Source: Qipengyuania oceanensis (GTDB taxonomy: Bacteria > Pseudomonadota > Alphaproteobacteria > Sphingomonadales > Sphingomonadaceae). From it: 64,000 bases of DNA. Location: positions 1 to 64,000 of the forward strand of contig NZ_WTYN01000001.1 of the NCBI RefSeq assembly GCF_009827535.1. The letters run 5' to 3'. The notes below the pieces were generated by a model. It was given only the letters and a program-made list of their open reading frames with translations, was not told the DNA's origin and did not search any database. Made by a program: the position numbers and the translations under genes. Each line of letters opens with the position of its first letter. The first letter of the stretch is position 1. Below are positions 8,715-16,413 of this stretch, piece by piece.

Positions 8715-8796
8715 AATGTCCGCAACTGGGTCGTTAGCAGACGTTCACTGATTCTCTCGCCCGAATGTCTGCAATCGGGTCGTTAGCGGACGTTCG
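8715..8796. repeat. paired palindromic repeats, copies 4 and 5
   Basis: Palindromes 8715-8745 and 8764-8796 share arms AATGTC/GACGTT and are separated by CACTGATTCTCTCGCCCG, similar to the spacer at 8405-8422. The duplicated organisation supports a mobile or REP-like element. Confidence 0.7.
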
Positions 8797-8904
8797 AGCG
8801 ACCCAGACCTGGGCCAGTCTGGACGACGGCATTTACATTGTTCACGCTATCGCTATCGAAGCAGACGGTCCTCGGCTCTCAGTCCGCAACAGGAGCCAGA
8901 ACTG

Positions 8905-8935
8905 AAAACCCCGCCACATGCTCTGGCGGGGTTTT
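8905..8935. terminator. bidirectional Rho-independent terminator
   Basis: AAAACCCCGCCA and TGGCGGGGTTTT form a perfect 12-bp stem with a 7-nt loop, with A and T runs on both sides. It serves the minus-strand zinc-ribbon gene and insulates from upstream plus-strand reads. Confidence 0.85.
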
Positions 8936-8946
8936 CTTCATCCGGC

Positions 8947-9174
8947 TCATGCCAATCCGCCTTGCTGGATTTCCGAGTTCCGCACACCGCACTTCTGGCA
9001 CCGAAATCGACGCGCTGCCTGATCAACCTTGATCGGCCACCGTCGGCGGAGAAACAACCAGTAAAGGTTCGTCGGATCGAAGCTGATCTGGTGTCCGCAC
9101 GATCGGCACCTGACGCCCACCAGCACCCCGTGATGCATATAGTCAGCGATGGTGTTGAGGCGAATCGAGGACAC
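8947..9174 (-). CDS. small zinc-ribbon protein
   Basis: The 75-residue product has two CxxC knuckles, CRSCGH near residue 23 and CQKCG near residue 59, with the arrangement expected of a single treble-clef or zinc-ribbon fold. The start at GTG 9174 is tentative because the frame continues a few codons upstream. A strong palindromic terminator (8905-8935) lies just past the stop, supporting real transcription on this strand. Small proteins of this kind are frequent in sphingomonads, but I know of no defined role. Confidence 0.55.
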   Translation of the reverse strand: MSSIRLNTIADYMHHGVLVGVRCRSCGHQISFDPTNLYWLFLRRRWPIKVDQAARRFRCQKCGVRNSEIQQGGLA

Positions 9175-9227
9175 CCGTTCAAGTAGAACGAATGCGGAAC
9201 ATATGGCTGGGTTGTTTTGCCTCTGTG

Positions 9228-9449
9228 TCAGAAGGGGCGTCCGGTTTGTCCCGTGGTCTCGATGGTGAAGGTGCCATCGCCATTGTCGCGCACTGGCAAC
9301 CCGCCTTCGGTCGCGAGCCGCTCCATTCCTGGCGCAGTCGACTTCGGATCAGCGGCCTCAGCAGCATCTGTTTTCGTGACGAACTCGAGAACGCGGAAGA
9401 CAGCGCCATCATTCATTCGAATATGAAATTCGTTCTTGAGCAATTCCAC
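9228..9449 (-). CDS. hypothetical protein, 73 aa
   Basis: GTG 9449 is preceded by GGGAG with 6-nt spacing, which is why it is preferred to ATG 9467. The product starts MELLKNEFHIRMNDGAVF and ends in a DNGDGTFTIETTG strand pair, suggesting a small beta-rich fold. No family is recognised, and there are no membrane or metal-binding features. It runs in the same direction as the zinc-ribbon gene, 54 nt upstream of that gene's start. Confidence 0.4.
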   Translation of the reverse strand: MELLKNEFHIRMNDGAVFRVLEFVTKTDAAEAADPKSTAPGMERLATEGGLPVRDNGDGTFTIETTGQTGRPF

Positions 9450-9750
9450 GTTTGTCTCCCAAGGCATGGTTATTTGCTAGAGCATTACACGCACCTATAG
9501 CATAAGTGCACGAGACTTCGCGGGCTTTGGATGCCGAGCGTCTCGCTTTAAACTGGCGATGATGGTGTTGTGACTGTTTCGCAGTTTCGTTTACGCCCAG
9601 CGACTGCGGCCCAGACCGTGCTCTAACCTGAATCAGCGCGCTTAGGACAGGTCAGCCGGATGCACGCTCCGCAGGCCATCGCCTTGCCTCGAAGCAGTAA
9701 GCTAAGTCGAGGCAAGGCGTTTCCAGAAAGCTGTTTCCGGTAAGCTCGTT
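9450..9750. other. intergenic region with an inverted repeat
   Basis: No gene is supported in this 301-nt region. It contains the 13-bp perfect inverted repeat CGCCTTGCCTCGA / TCGAGGCAAGGCG (9680-9692 and 9707-9719) with a 14-nt loop, downstream of the two-domain gene 9751-10278. It lacks a following T run, so it is not a simple terminator. Confidence 0.5.
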
Positions 9751-10278
9751 CTAGTAAGTGTCGACCTGCCAGCCGTCGCCGTCCCAGACGGGAAAGCCAA
9801 TGGGGCCGAACTCCAACGTGCGCTCCATGTCTGGGATCTGCTCGTCGGCAAGGCCAAGAATGCCGTCGTGAATGGTGCATTCGATCTGTCTACCGTTAGA
9901 CAAATCCCACTGCGAGCTGGCCAAGAACAGGGCGACATCCGGGTTCGGGGCGATCACGAGCGTTTCGCTGTTCATCGTATCGATGCGGTAGAGTTTCAGC
10001 CGATGCACAGGACCGGTGTGTGTCATCCAGCCGACCGGCTTGCAGAAGCTGGCAAGACCAATGGGAGCATTCATGAGCAGACCATCAAGTCCCAGTCGCT
10101 CATCGCCGTCGAGCTCTCCGTCGATGCGTCGTAGCGTGGCTGGCTCCTGGGGCAGGCCGAGCGCTTCGAAATGATCGCGTAGGAATGCTTCAGCTCGCGC
10201 TTGGTCTGTAGCGACGATGCAGGTCTCGTGCGGAATGTCAGCGCCGACGAACAGGATCTCGAACAATTGCAATTTCAT
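9751..10278 (-). CDS. two-domain protein of unknown family, paralog of 5616-6140
   Basis: The 175-residue protein contains two similar units. Unit 1 spans LQLFEILF to NAPIGLASF and VGW; unit 2 spans LKLYRIDTM through VIAPNPDVALFL to ERTLEFGPIGFPVW and GW. Order, length and signature blocks match 5616-6140, and the second unit matches 5348-5599. ATG 10278 has AAAGGTAG about 8 nt upstream. A 13-bp inverted repeat follows the stop (9680-9719). No function is known; this is the best-preserved member in the window. Confidence 0.65.
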   Translation of the reverse strand: MKLQLFEILFVGADIPHETCIVATDQARAEAFLRDHFEALGLPQEPATLRRIDGELDGDERLGLDGLLMNAPIGLASFCKPVGWMTHTGPVHRLKLYRIDTMNSETLVIAPNPDVALFLASSQWDLSNGRQIECTIHDGILGLADEQIPDMERTLEFGPIGFPVWDGDGWQVDTY

Positions 10279-10701
10279 CTTGAACTACCTTTCTTCGTTG
10301 GTGGTGCTCGATGATTAAACGCTGTTCTGGATGGATGCGGGTGGCTTCGTGCTGGCCAAAGCCAATTGGCACAATGCGTGCTTCTCTTCTCGGTGTACGC
10401 CTTCTTCGCCACCTTTGCGGCACACCGGACCTCGCTTCAAATTTTAATCGAACCCCGAGGCATTTTGTAATCTGTTTGGATGGGATGGCATAAAATGAAG
10501 GGAGCTTATCTAATGTAAGACTCCCATTTAGCATGTGGACGTATTTTCTAGATATTAAAGACCGCAGAAAACCTACGTTCTCGGAGTTCGTATCGAAGTA
10601 GGGCAGTCACTGCCGGCGTGGACGAGGGGTGTGAAATCTAGACCCTAGCGACATGCATGAACGAACTCATTTTCTAGACGGTTGTAATGCGGCTCTGTGG
10701 A
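10279..10701. other. intergenic region, no supported gene
   Basis: This 423-nt region between two minus-strand genes holds only short frames with poor protein character. It probably contains the control region for the 9751-10278 gene. Confidence 0.35.
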
Positions 10702-11730
10702 CTAGCCACCGCTTGGGAATTCGTTCTGACGGTCAAGGGGAGGGAGCAGGATCTCGTTGCGCCAATGCGCTCTTTCGAGCTTTTCAATGCGCTGCAGATC
10801 CTTGGCAACACGGGAAGAAAGCGAACTGTGGTTCTTGCTTGTATTGGATCGCCCAGTTCTCGCGATCCACCGCGCTATGCTCGGCGCGTTGTCCTTCGTT
10901 TTCATTGCTCTGAGAATTTCCCTGCCAAGCCACACTTCGAGCAGTTCTTTAAGTGATTTCTGTGGAAGTCGGCTCAAAACGCGAGGGCATTCAGGATCCT
11001 TGCGAAATTCGACGAGAGCGACGGCTCTTTTTATGGCCGCCTTCTTCAGCAGCTCCTCGTCGAACTCGTCAATTTCGCCGTTGCGCCTGGCTCTACGTCT
11101 GTTCTGTGCTTGACGCTCTTTGTCCTTTTCCCGAGCGATCCGATCCTTCTCCGCGTATGCTGTCGCGACGTGCTGATCATTTGCGGAAGTAAAATGCACC
11201 TGCCGTAGTTCGCGGCAAAGTTCGACCCAGGAACGTTGCTGGCCTGAACCTTTGTAGTTCGGCATGCTGAACATGCTCGGCCCGCCCTCTTGCAGCCACG
11301 AGGTCCAGGAGCGCTCAAGGCTGGGAACTGATTTGAGGCGGTTCGTGACAACCCAACGGCAAGCGTCTTTCGCTTTGCACGTGTGGCATCGGCCTGCCGG
11401 CATAGCACCACGCCCTTTTACATAACGCGTGGCGTACTCGTACCGAAGCAAAGCGGTCGCAATTCCAAAGCACGGTCGTCCAACTAGTGGTTTGGCCTTC
11501 GTGATGTTTCCATCGACGACAATGAGATCTCCGACACGATAGTCGGGATTCTCGAAGCGTAGGCTCGTGCCGCCGGGGTTCCATGCATCGTCGCGCAGCC
11601 AATGTCTTATCTTGGCGAGGTAATCGAGATGATCAAGCTCTCGTACGGTGAGCGAGGGGCGATGTTGGAGCGGAATTGCTCCGGCGTCATTGAAGGTCAT
11701 ATATGTTGCGGTAATATCTCTTGGTCGCAT
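10702..11730 (-). CDS. hypothetical protein with a Cys cluster, 342 aa
   Basis: The long open frame has natural codon use and no recognised domain. A CHTCKAKDACRW cluster (about residues 114-125) could bind a metal. A strongly charged helix follows (EKDKERQAQNRRRARRNGE), and the C-terminal half looks helical (LSRLPQKSLKELLEVWLG; SLSSRVAKDLQRIEKLE), reminiscent of DNA-binding accessory proteins. Start at ATG 11730 or 11700 cannot be decided; neither has a clear ribosome-binding site. It is transcribed away from 11912 across a shared 181-nt upstream region. Confidence 0.5.
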   Translation of the reverse strand: MRPRDITATYMTFNDAGAIPLQHRPSLTVRELDHLDYLAKIRHWLRDDAWNPGGTSLRFENPDYRVGDLIVVDGNITKAKPLVGRPCFGIATALLRYEYATRYVKGRGAMPAGRCHTCKAKDACRWVVTNRLKSVPSLERSWTSWLQEGGPSMFSMPNYKGSGQQRSWVELCRELRQVHFTSANDQHVATAYAEKDRIAREKDKERQAQNRRRARRNGEIDEFDEELLKKAAIKRAVALVEFRKDPECPRVLSRLPQKSLKELLEVWLGREILRAMKTKDNAPSIARWIARTGRSNTSKNHSSLSSRVAKDLQRIEKLERAHWRNEILLPPLDRQNEFPSGG

Positions 11731-11911
11731 GCGCTAAAAAGTTGAATCGATCAACCAGCCTATAATTTGCGGCTCGATTAAAACGCAAGTTTTACAGCCA
11801 TTTGCCTGATTCCAGTTGAAGGGCAGAAGATAGCTGCGAAGGTTGATCAACCTGATTAACACCCAGCGTCGTGCATATTGACGTAGCTACGTAGACGTCC
11901 ATAGAGGCTCC

Positions 11912-12220
11912 ATGGCTAATGAAATTAAACGTGACAATGCATACTGGCTTGGGCGCCTCGAAAAGGACGGTCGGACCGATCTTCTCGGTATGATCAATGA
12001 TGGTGACATCACCGTATACCGCGCGACCATTGACGCGGGGTATCGAAAGTCAAGAGCGGCATCTTCAAGGGCGGAGCAAATCTCATACCATTATTCACGT
12101 GCCACCCTTGCCGAGAAGAGGCGCTTCATCGCCGATAACTGGTCTAGCGTCGCACGCATTGTCACTGATTTTGCGCGACGGAAAAGAGAAAGCGAAGAGG
12201 CGCAAAAACCCAGCGCGTAG
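11912..12220 (+). CDS. hypothetical protein upstream of the integrase, 102 aa
   Basis: ATG 11912 follows AGAGG at 5 nt. The product is short and highly charged, with the pattern of a small DNA-associated helical protein (YWLGRLEKDGRTDLLGMI; RATIDAGYRKSRA; a C-terminal RRKRESEEAQK tail). It is 76 nt upstream of the integrase on the same strand and may be co-transcribed with it, as an excisionase-like or regulatory partner. That role is position-based inference only. Confidence 0.5.
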   Translation: MANEIKRDNAYWLGRLEKDGRTDLLGMINDGDITVYRATIDAGYRKSRAASSRAEQISYHYSRATLAEKRRFIADNWSSVARIVTDFARRKRESEEAQKPSA

Positions 12221-12296
12221 GCTGAGAAAGAGCCCGACTGGGAAGTCTGGATGAGCTAGAATAGCGGGATAAACCAACCGCTTAGGATTATGCTCA

Positions 12297-13244
12297 ATGA
12301 CTACCCCCACTGACGTCATAACCATCTCAGAAGCCGCACAGATCTGGCTTGCCAGGTGTGAGCTAGAACGGCTCGAACGCGCTACGCTTCACTCTTATCG
12401 CGGGCATGTGAAGAACCACATTGAGCCGAAGATAGGGCATCTGCTGCTCACTCAGCTCTCGGCAGTCCATGTTCGCGATTTTCTCGATGCGATGCTTCGT
12501 GACAGCACACGGGCTATGGCAAAGAAGTGCCTGACCACCCTCCGCTCCATTATAAGCACTGCCCAGGAGCGAGGAGTGGTCCAACACAATGTTGCCCGCG
12601 ATGTGAAACTGCGGCGAGCAGAACGTCATGACCCTGATCGCGTTTTTCCGACCAAAGATGAGATCAAAGCTCTGATCTCGAACGTACCGGAGCGACATAA
12701 ACCCCTGATCATGACGGCCATGCTTACTGGTATGCGTATGTCGGAGTTACGGGGCCTCACATGGGCGGCAATCGACTTCCAGCGCAACCTTATTACGGTC
12801 CGGCAACGCGCCGATCGCTACTGCGAAATGGGCAACACGAAGAGCAGGTCTGGTCGTCGTGAGATCCCAATGGGACCACAGCTCGCCGGCGTGCTGAAGG
12901 CGTGGAAGGTTGCATGCCCAAAGGGTGATCTTGACCTGGTGTTCCCGAACGGCGTGGGCAACGTTGAGACACACTCGAACATCTATAACCGCATTTTCAA
13001 ACCACTCGTGCTCAAATGCGGCATCGTGGATGGGGAGGGCGCTCCGAGGTTCTCACTGCACGCCATGCGTCATGCTGCCGCTTCGCTGTTCATTGAGCAG
13101 GGGTGGCCGCCGAAGAAGATCCAGGCGATGCTGGGACACTCGTCAATCACCATGACGTATGACGTTTATGGGCACCTATTTCACGACCCCGCGAAGGACG
13201 TCGACCTCATGGGCGAGATGGAGCGGGGGCTGCTTGCTGCATGA
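12297..13244 (+). CDS. tyrosine recombinase/phage-type integrase
   Basis: The 315-residue protein has the SAM-like core-binding domain (about residues 10-100) and a complete catalytic domain. The first Arg is in TGMRMSELRGL, the HxxR box is HAMRHAAAS, then LGHSSITMTYDVYGH provides the GH and the nucleophilic Tyr. The size and organisation fit a mobile-element integrase. AGGA precedes ATG 12297. It converges with the nucleotidyltransferase operon, 34 nt away, suggesting the operon is cargo of this element. Its attachment site is not visible. Confidence 0.9.
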   Translation: MTTPTDVITISEAAQIWLARCELERLERATLHSYRGHVKNHIEPKIGHLLLTQLSAVHVRDFLDAMLRDSTRAMAKKCLTTLRSIISTAQERGVVQHNVARDVKLRRAERHDPDRVFPTKDEIKALISNVPERHKPLIMTAMLTGMRMSELRGLTWAAIDFQRNLITVRQRADRYCEMGNTKSRSGRREIPMGPQLAGVLKAWKVACPKGDLDLVFPNGVGNVETHSNIYNRIFKPLVLKCGIVDGEGAPRFSLHAMRHAAASLFIEQGWPPKKIQAMLGHSSITMTYDVYGHLFHDPAKDVDLMGEMERGLLAA

Positions 13245-13278
13245 GCCTCTAGCCTTGCACAGCATCACGTGAGGATAC

Positions 13279-14973
13279 CTAAAACTCGCGCTTGAGCGGA
13301 AGACGAGCAACCTCTCTTTTAAGCTTCTCGATGGTTTCTGCAGGATTTCCGTTGAGGGCTGAATCTAAAATAGCAACGAGGTCTTTATCAAATGCCGCAT
13401 TGTTGATCGGGGATCCTTGGGGAGCAATCACAAAGTTATAAGGCGTTACATATCTGACCCTGAGTTCAGTTTGACCAATCGTATCGACATATGAACCATC
13501 TAGATAGGTGCCGCCGTCGTCATATTCATCGCGGGTTATCGCGTGCTCGCCTTTAAATAATCCATACTCCTCGGTGATGTAACTACGGTCTCGCAATCGT
13601 TCCTCAAGAGGGTATTCGGCGTAGTCATACAGCCCGGTGGGCTCCATCGCATCCGTCTCGACGTATACGAAATCCCATTTGTAGGTTTGACCAGGCACTG
13701 CGGCCGCGCGACGAACCTTCAATTCGTCGTGATTCATTATAGCCACCCCAGAGCCGACTTGCTTGAATTCTTCGATCTGGAAATTTCCGCCTCTCCACCA
13801 CCAAATAGGCGAGGCATCTGCGAATTTGATTGGATCTTTTAGTAGGCGCCCCAGCCGGTCCAAAATATCATCTGGATCATCAAACCAAGTGGTTTCCCGG
13901 ACGCCAGGAAAGGCTTGCCGGAACCGATCACTAAAAAAAGCTAGAGTTGACTGGGTCTTGAATGCGGGGGGCGCCGATGACGGATCCGAGATTGCTTTCA
14001 GCGTATCCTTTTCCCCTTCAATCTGCTCACTCGATGCACTGCTAGATGGCCTTTCAGGACGTTTGGTTTCCGCTTGAGGAGTGGCTGGGATAGGTTCTTT
14101 AGCAGCCCGATTATTTTTCGACAAAGCTCCGCCCGATCCACCTGGCGGTGTAGTAGTGGTGTCGTCCTCCCTAGTAGCTAATTCATAAACAATCTCTGCT
14201 AGAAGAAGTTGATCGGCTTCTGTGAGTGGGCCACCATGGCCGCGTCCCCCGCGCCGTTCTGAAACGATTTTGTTTAGATTATGTAGCCGTTCGGAGCTGC
14301 TCTCATTCGCCAACAAATACTGGGTCACGTAGTCGAGACCGAGTCGTAGATCGTATTCCGAACCGTTTTCTGCCGCGCTGACTGCCAGTCTCCGCGCCAT
14401 TGCGGCGGCGCGCATGATTGGCTTCGGAATGGGATCCCCGCCGCTATAAGGCTCAAGCAACAGCCGTCGGGTATTCGCTGCTACGCCTAAGAACCTATGA
14501 CGCATGCTTTGAGTCATACTCAAGCTGCCGGCTACGAAGCGATGACAGGGCATTGTTCTTGCGCCGGCGAGGCCGTCGGTGCGAATATCGGCAACAAGGT
14601 CGAGGAATTGGTTGGCGGAATAAAACTCAGGTAGATTCTGCTTGTGTAAGTCGCGGTCTATTTCAAGTTGAGTAACTGGGACTACACTGGAGAAAGGTTC
14701 TTCAATTACATTGCGTTGGAGAACTTTTAAAAGGTCTGACTCTAGGCTCTCCTTATGAGGATAAAAAGCTTCGAGCCATTCTGTTCTCGCAACTGGCCCT
14801 TCAAGAGTTTTGGGAACGATAATTACGAGGTCAATGTCGCTCGAAGAGGTTAGCTGCTCTCCGTCAAGGTAGACCAGGCTGCCGAATGCAAACGCCCCGT
14901 CTGCACCATAAGTCGCTACTGCTTCCCGGCCCCAAGCGGCCAAAAGCTCTAATAATTTCTCTGCGCCTGACAT
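13279..14973 (-). CDS. nucleotidyltransferase fused to an unrecognised C-terminal domain
   Basis: The 564-residue protein starts with a DNA polymerase beta-like nucleotidyltransferase core: FGS at residues 30-32, DID at 46-48, and a possible third acidic residue at E104 or D106. A helical region follows (about 125-260), then a Ser/Pro/Thr-rich linker (about 265-330) and a distinct C-terminal domain (about 335-564) marked by SPIWWWRGGNFQIEEF and YKWDFVYVETDAMEPTGLYD. The organisation resembles conflict-system proteins in which an NTase signals to or modifies an effector. It is the last gene of a three-gene minus operon between two integrases. Enzyme product and substrate are unknown. Confidence 0.6.
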   Translation of the reverse strand: MSGAEKLLELLAAWGREAVATYGADGAFAFGSLVYLDGEQLTSSSDIDLVIIVPKTLEGPVARTEWLEAFYPHKESLESDLLKVLQRNVIEEPFSSVVPVTQLEIDRDLHKQNLPEFYSANQFLDLVADIRTDGLAGARTMPCHRFVAGSLSMTQSMRHRFLGVAANTRRLLLEPYSGGDPIPKPIMRAAAMARRLAVSAAENGSEYDLRLGLDYVTQYLLANESSSERLHNLNKIVSERRGGRGHGGPLTEADQLLLAEIVYELATREDDTTTTPPGGSGGALSKNNRAAKEPIPATPQAETKRPERPSSSASSEQIEGEKDTLKAISDPSSAPPAFKTQSTLAFFSDRFRQAFPGVRETTWFDDPDDILDRLGRLLKDPIKFADASPIWWWRGGNFQIEEFKQVGSGVAIMNHDELKVRRAAAVPGQTYKWDFVYVETDAMEPTGLYDYAEYPLEERLRDRSYITEEYGLFKGEHAITRDEYDDGGTYLDGSYVDTIGQTELRVRYVTPYNFVIAPQGSPINNAAFDKDLVAILDSALNGNPAETIEKLKREVARLPLKREF

Positions 14974-15084
14974 CTACAACCCTTGCTTCCGACGGTTGCC
15001 TGAGCACATGCCGGAGTAAAATTGCGTCATCAAGCGTTGGCAGCGTTAAAAATCGGGATACTCTTGTTTCATTCCAGGCTGATC

Positions 15085-15423
15085 TCATAGCTCGGAGAGA
15101 TCTGCCCTACTTGTCAATTTAAAGTCATACGTTTCGCCCCACATCTCAAAATAAACATGTCGTCCGAGATTGAGGGGGGCACCGTGAATTCGGATTGTGC
15201 CGTATCGTTCGGTTTGATTGGTTTCTTCATCACTTCCCGTATCAACCTGCCCGGTTGAATGGACAACAATCGGAAGGAAATCAGTAGACCCTATTTTTCC
15301 CCACCATCCGCAGAAAGGCACGCCATCTTTTGGAATGTCGTTTTCATCCGCGATGACGTCCAATGTAATGTTATTTCGACTGTCACCGTCTTCATCGAGA
15401 TAAATTCGATATACCTTTGTCAT
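15085..15423 (-). CDS. hypothetical protein, middle gene of the nucleotidyltransferase operon
   Basis: ATG 15423 is chosen because AGGA stands 6 nt upstream; ATG 15429 and an upstream extension lack a site. The 112-residue acidic product starts MTKVYRIYLDEDGD and appears mostly beta-strand (PFCGWWGKIGSTDFLPIVV; RHVYFEMWGETYDFKL). No known family or membrane segment is recognised. It lies 75 nt after the first operon gene and 111 nt before the nucleotidyltransferase, so a partner or regulator role is plausible but unproven. Confidence 0.45.
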   Translation of the reverse strand: MTKVYRIYLDEDGDSRNNITLDVIADENDIPKDGVPFCGWWGKIGSTDFLPIVVHSTGQVDTGSDEETNQTERYGTIRIHGAPLNLGRHVYFEMWGETYDFKLTSRADLSEL

Positions 15424-15498
15424 ATGCATTCCTAAATAGAGCGGATGACAGATCCGTCGATGCGCCAAATCCAAGATTAGTTTTAGATTGAGGGGTTT

Positions 15499-15993
15499 CT
15501 ACAAACTTTCTTTGATGCGCTTGGCTTCCTCGGATGGGAGATCGCGAGCGACTTGGATTATAAGGTCTGCTATTCTTCGCGCTCGATTGTCTTCGTCTCT
15601 AGAAATACGATCGCGAAGATATTGTGTGGGCACATTCAAGCGAATTGCTGAGCTTGGAAGCTTTGCATACCGAGCAAGGAATGCATTTAATGCTTGGTAG
15701 AGATCCTCAAACATTCGATCTGATTCTGGCACGACGCTGAACCATTTCTGGAGCTGCTTCTCTGTGCGCCGACCATCCCTTGGTTCATCATTAACATACT
15801 CCTCAGCGGTCATATTCTCGTAACCGCAAAATTTGGATGGTGCGAAGTTCCAAGTGCCGCCGCTCCGAGGGGCTGCATACCAAGCGCGTGCAAAAGCTAA
15901 GCGACGCTGCAACTCATCGCTCTTGCCCAGCTCATCTTGGAAGCGTTCAATGTTGTCCAAAGCCTGCTGCTGAGACGTTACGATGATGGACAT
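15499..15993 (-). CDS. conserved hypothetical protein, first gene of the nucleotidyltransferase operon
   Basis: The 164-residue product contains RRLAFARAWYAAP, a TWNFAPSKFCGYENMTAEEY block and DGRRTEKQLQKWF. This looks to me like a conserved segment of proteins encoded near nucleases and restriction genes, but I cannot name the family. AGGGAAATTGT precedes ATG 15993, giving a sound start. An inverted repeat and AT-rich promoter-like DNA lie just upstream (16007-16045), so this gene probably heads the operon and may be autoregulated. Confidence 0.55.
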   Translation of the reverse strand: MSIIVTSQQQALDNIERFQDELGKSDELQRRLAFARAWYAAPRSGGTWNFAPSKFCGYENMTAEEYVNDEPRDGRRTEKQLQKWFSVVPESDRMFEDLYQALNAFLARYAKLPSSAIRLNVPTQYLRDRISRDEDNRARRIADLIIQVARDLPSEEAKRIKESL

Positions 15994-16006
15994 ACAATTT
16001 CCCTAG

Positions 16007-16045
16007 CTTCACGATATACGAGATGTGTGTGAAGTTATTACACAA
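16007..16045 (-). promoter_or_regulatory. putative operator/promoter of the nucleotidyltransferase operon
   Basis: CTTCAC (16007-16012) and GTGAAG (16029-16034) form 6-bp arms separated by 16 nt, and TGTGT...ACACA arms overlap the same stretch. The DNA is AT-rich compared with its surroundings and lies directly upstream of the ribosome-binding site of the operon's first gene. A regulatory role is inferred from position and symmetry only. Confidence 0.25.
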
Positions 16046-16187
16046 GATAACGGGGCGTATGTCAATTCATCCGCAACGCGCAGGCACAAACCGATGTCCA
16101 CAAACGACGGGAAATTTGAATCGCGCTCGTCCTAAGCGTAAACGCCCAATCACAGCAACGTAGACGCGTCTACCACCCGTTTCCGTT

Positions 16188-16235
16188 GGAATCATAATCC
16201 GCGTGTCGGGGGTTCAAGTCCCTCCTCCGCTACCA
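16188..16235 (+). other. tRNA-Met 3' fragment, probable att site
   Basis: The 48 nt read as the 3' part of an elongator tRNA-Met, starting in the anticodon stem with an ATCATAA loop. The T arm (GGGGG-TTCAAGT-CCCTC), a seven-base acceptor strand CTCCGCT, the discriminator A and an encoded CCA (16233-16235) follow. No D arm or 5' acceptor strand is present upstream, so it is not a functional tRNA. P4-type integrases recombine at exactly this segment, and such an integrase begins 179 nt downstream. Confidence 0.7.
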
Positions 16236-16413
16236 TTCCTTGATCCGGAAGCTTCCACTAGCTTCCGCATTTTTCCAAGAATCGAAAGAAAAGCAGAGGT
16301 TTGCGGGTGATTCGCGTCCGCATGCGCCCATGGTCTTCCACATGCAGCCAGATTTGGTGTGGGGGTATTTTGGGGGTATTTTCGCGGAGTATCGGAAAGG
16401 AGCGATACCCCCA

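Larger units (their letters stand above)
15994..16413. other. junction region: operon control DNA, att site and integrase leader
   Basis: This stretch holds the putative operator for the minus operon (16007-16045), the tRNA-Met fragment (16188-16235) and the leader of the P4-type integrase. No additional gene is supported. Confidence 0.5.

Noticed and set aside
8010-8796. Integron attC sites between small gene cassettes
   Set aside because: The palindromes lack the RYYYAAC/GTTRRRY core sites and no integron integrase gene is nearby. The REP-like explanation is simpler.
16130-16240. Complete tRNA gene
   Set aside because: Only the 3' part from the anticodon stem is present. No D arm or 5' acceptor strand lies upstream.
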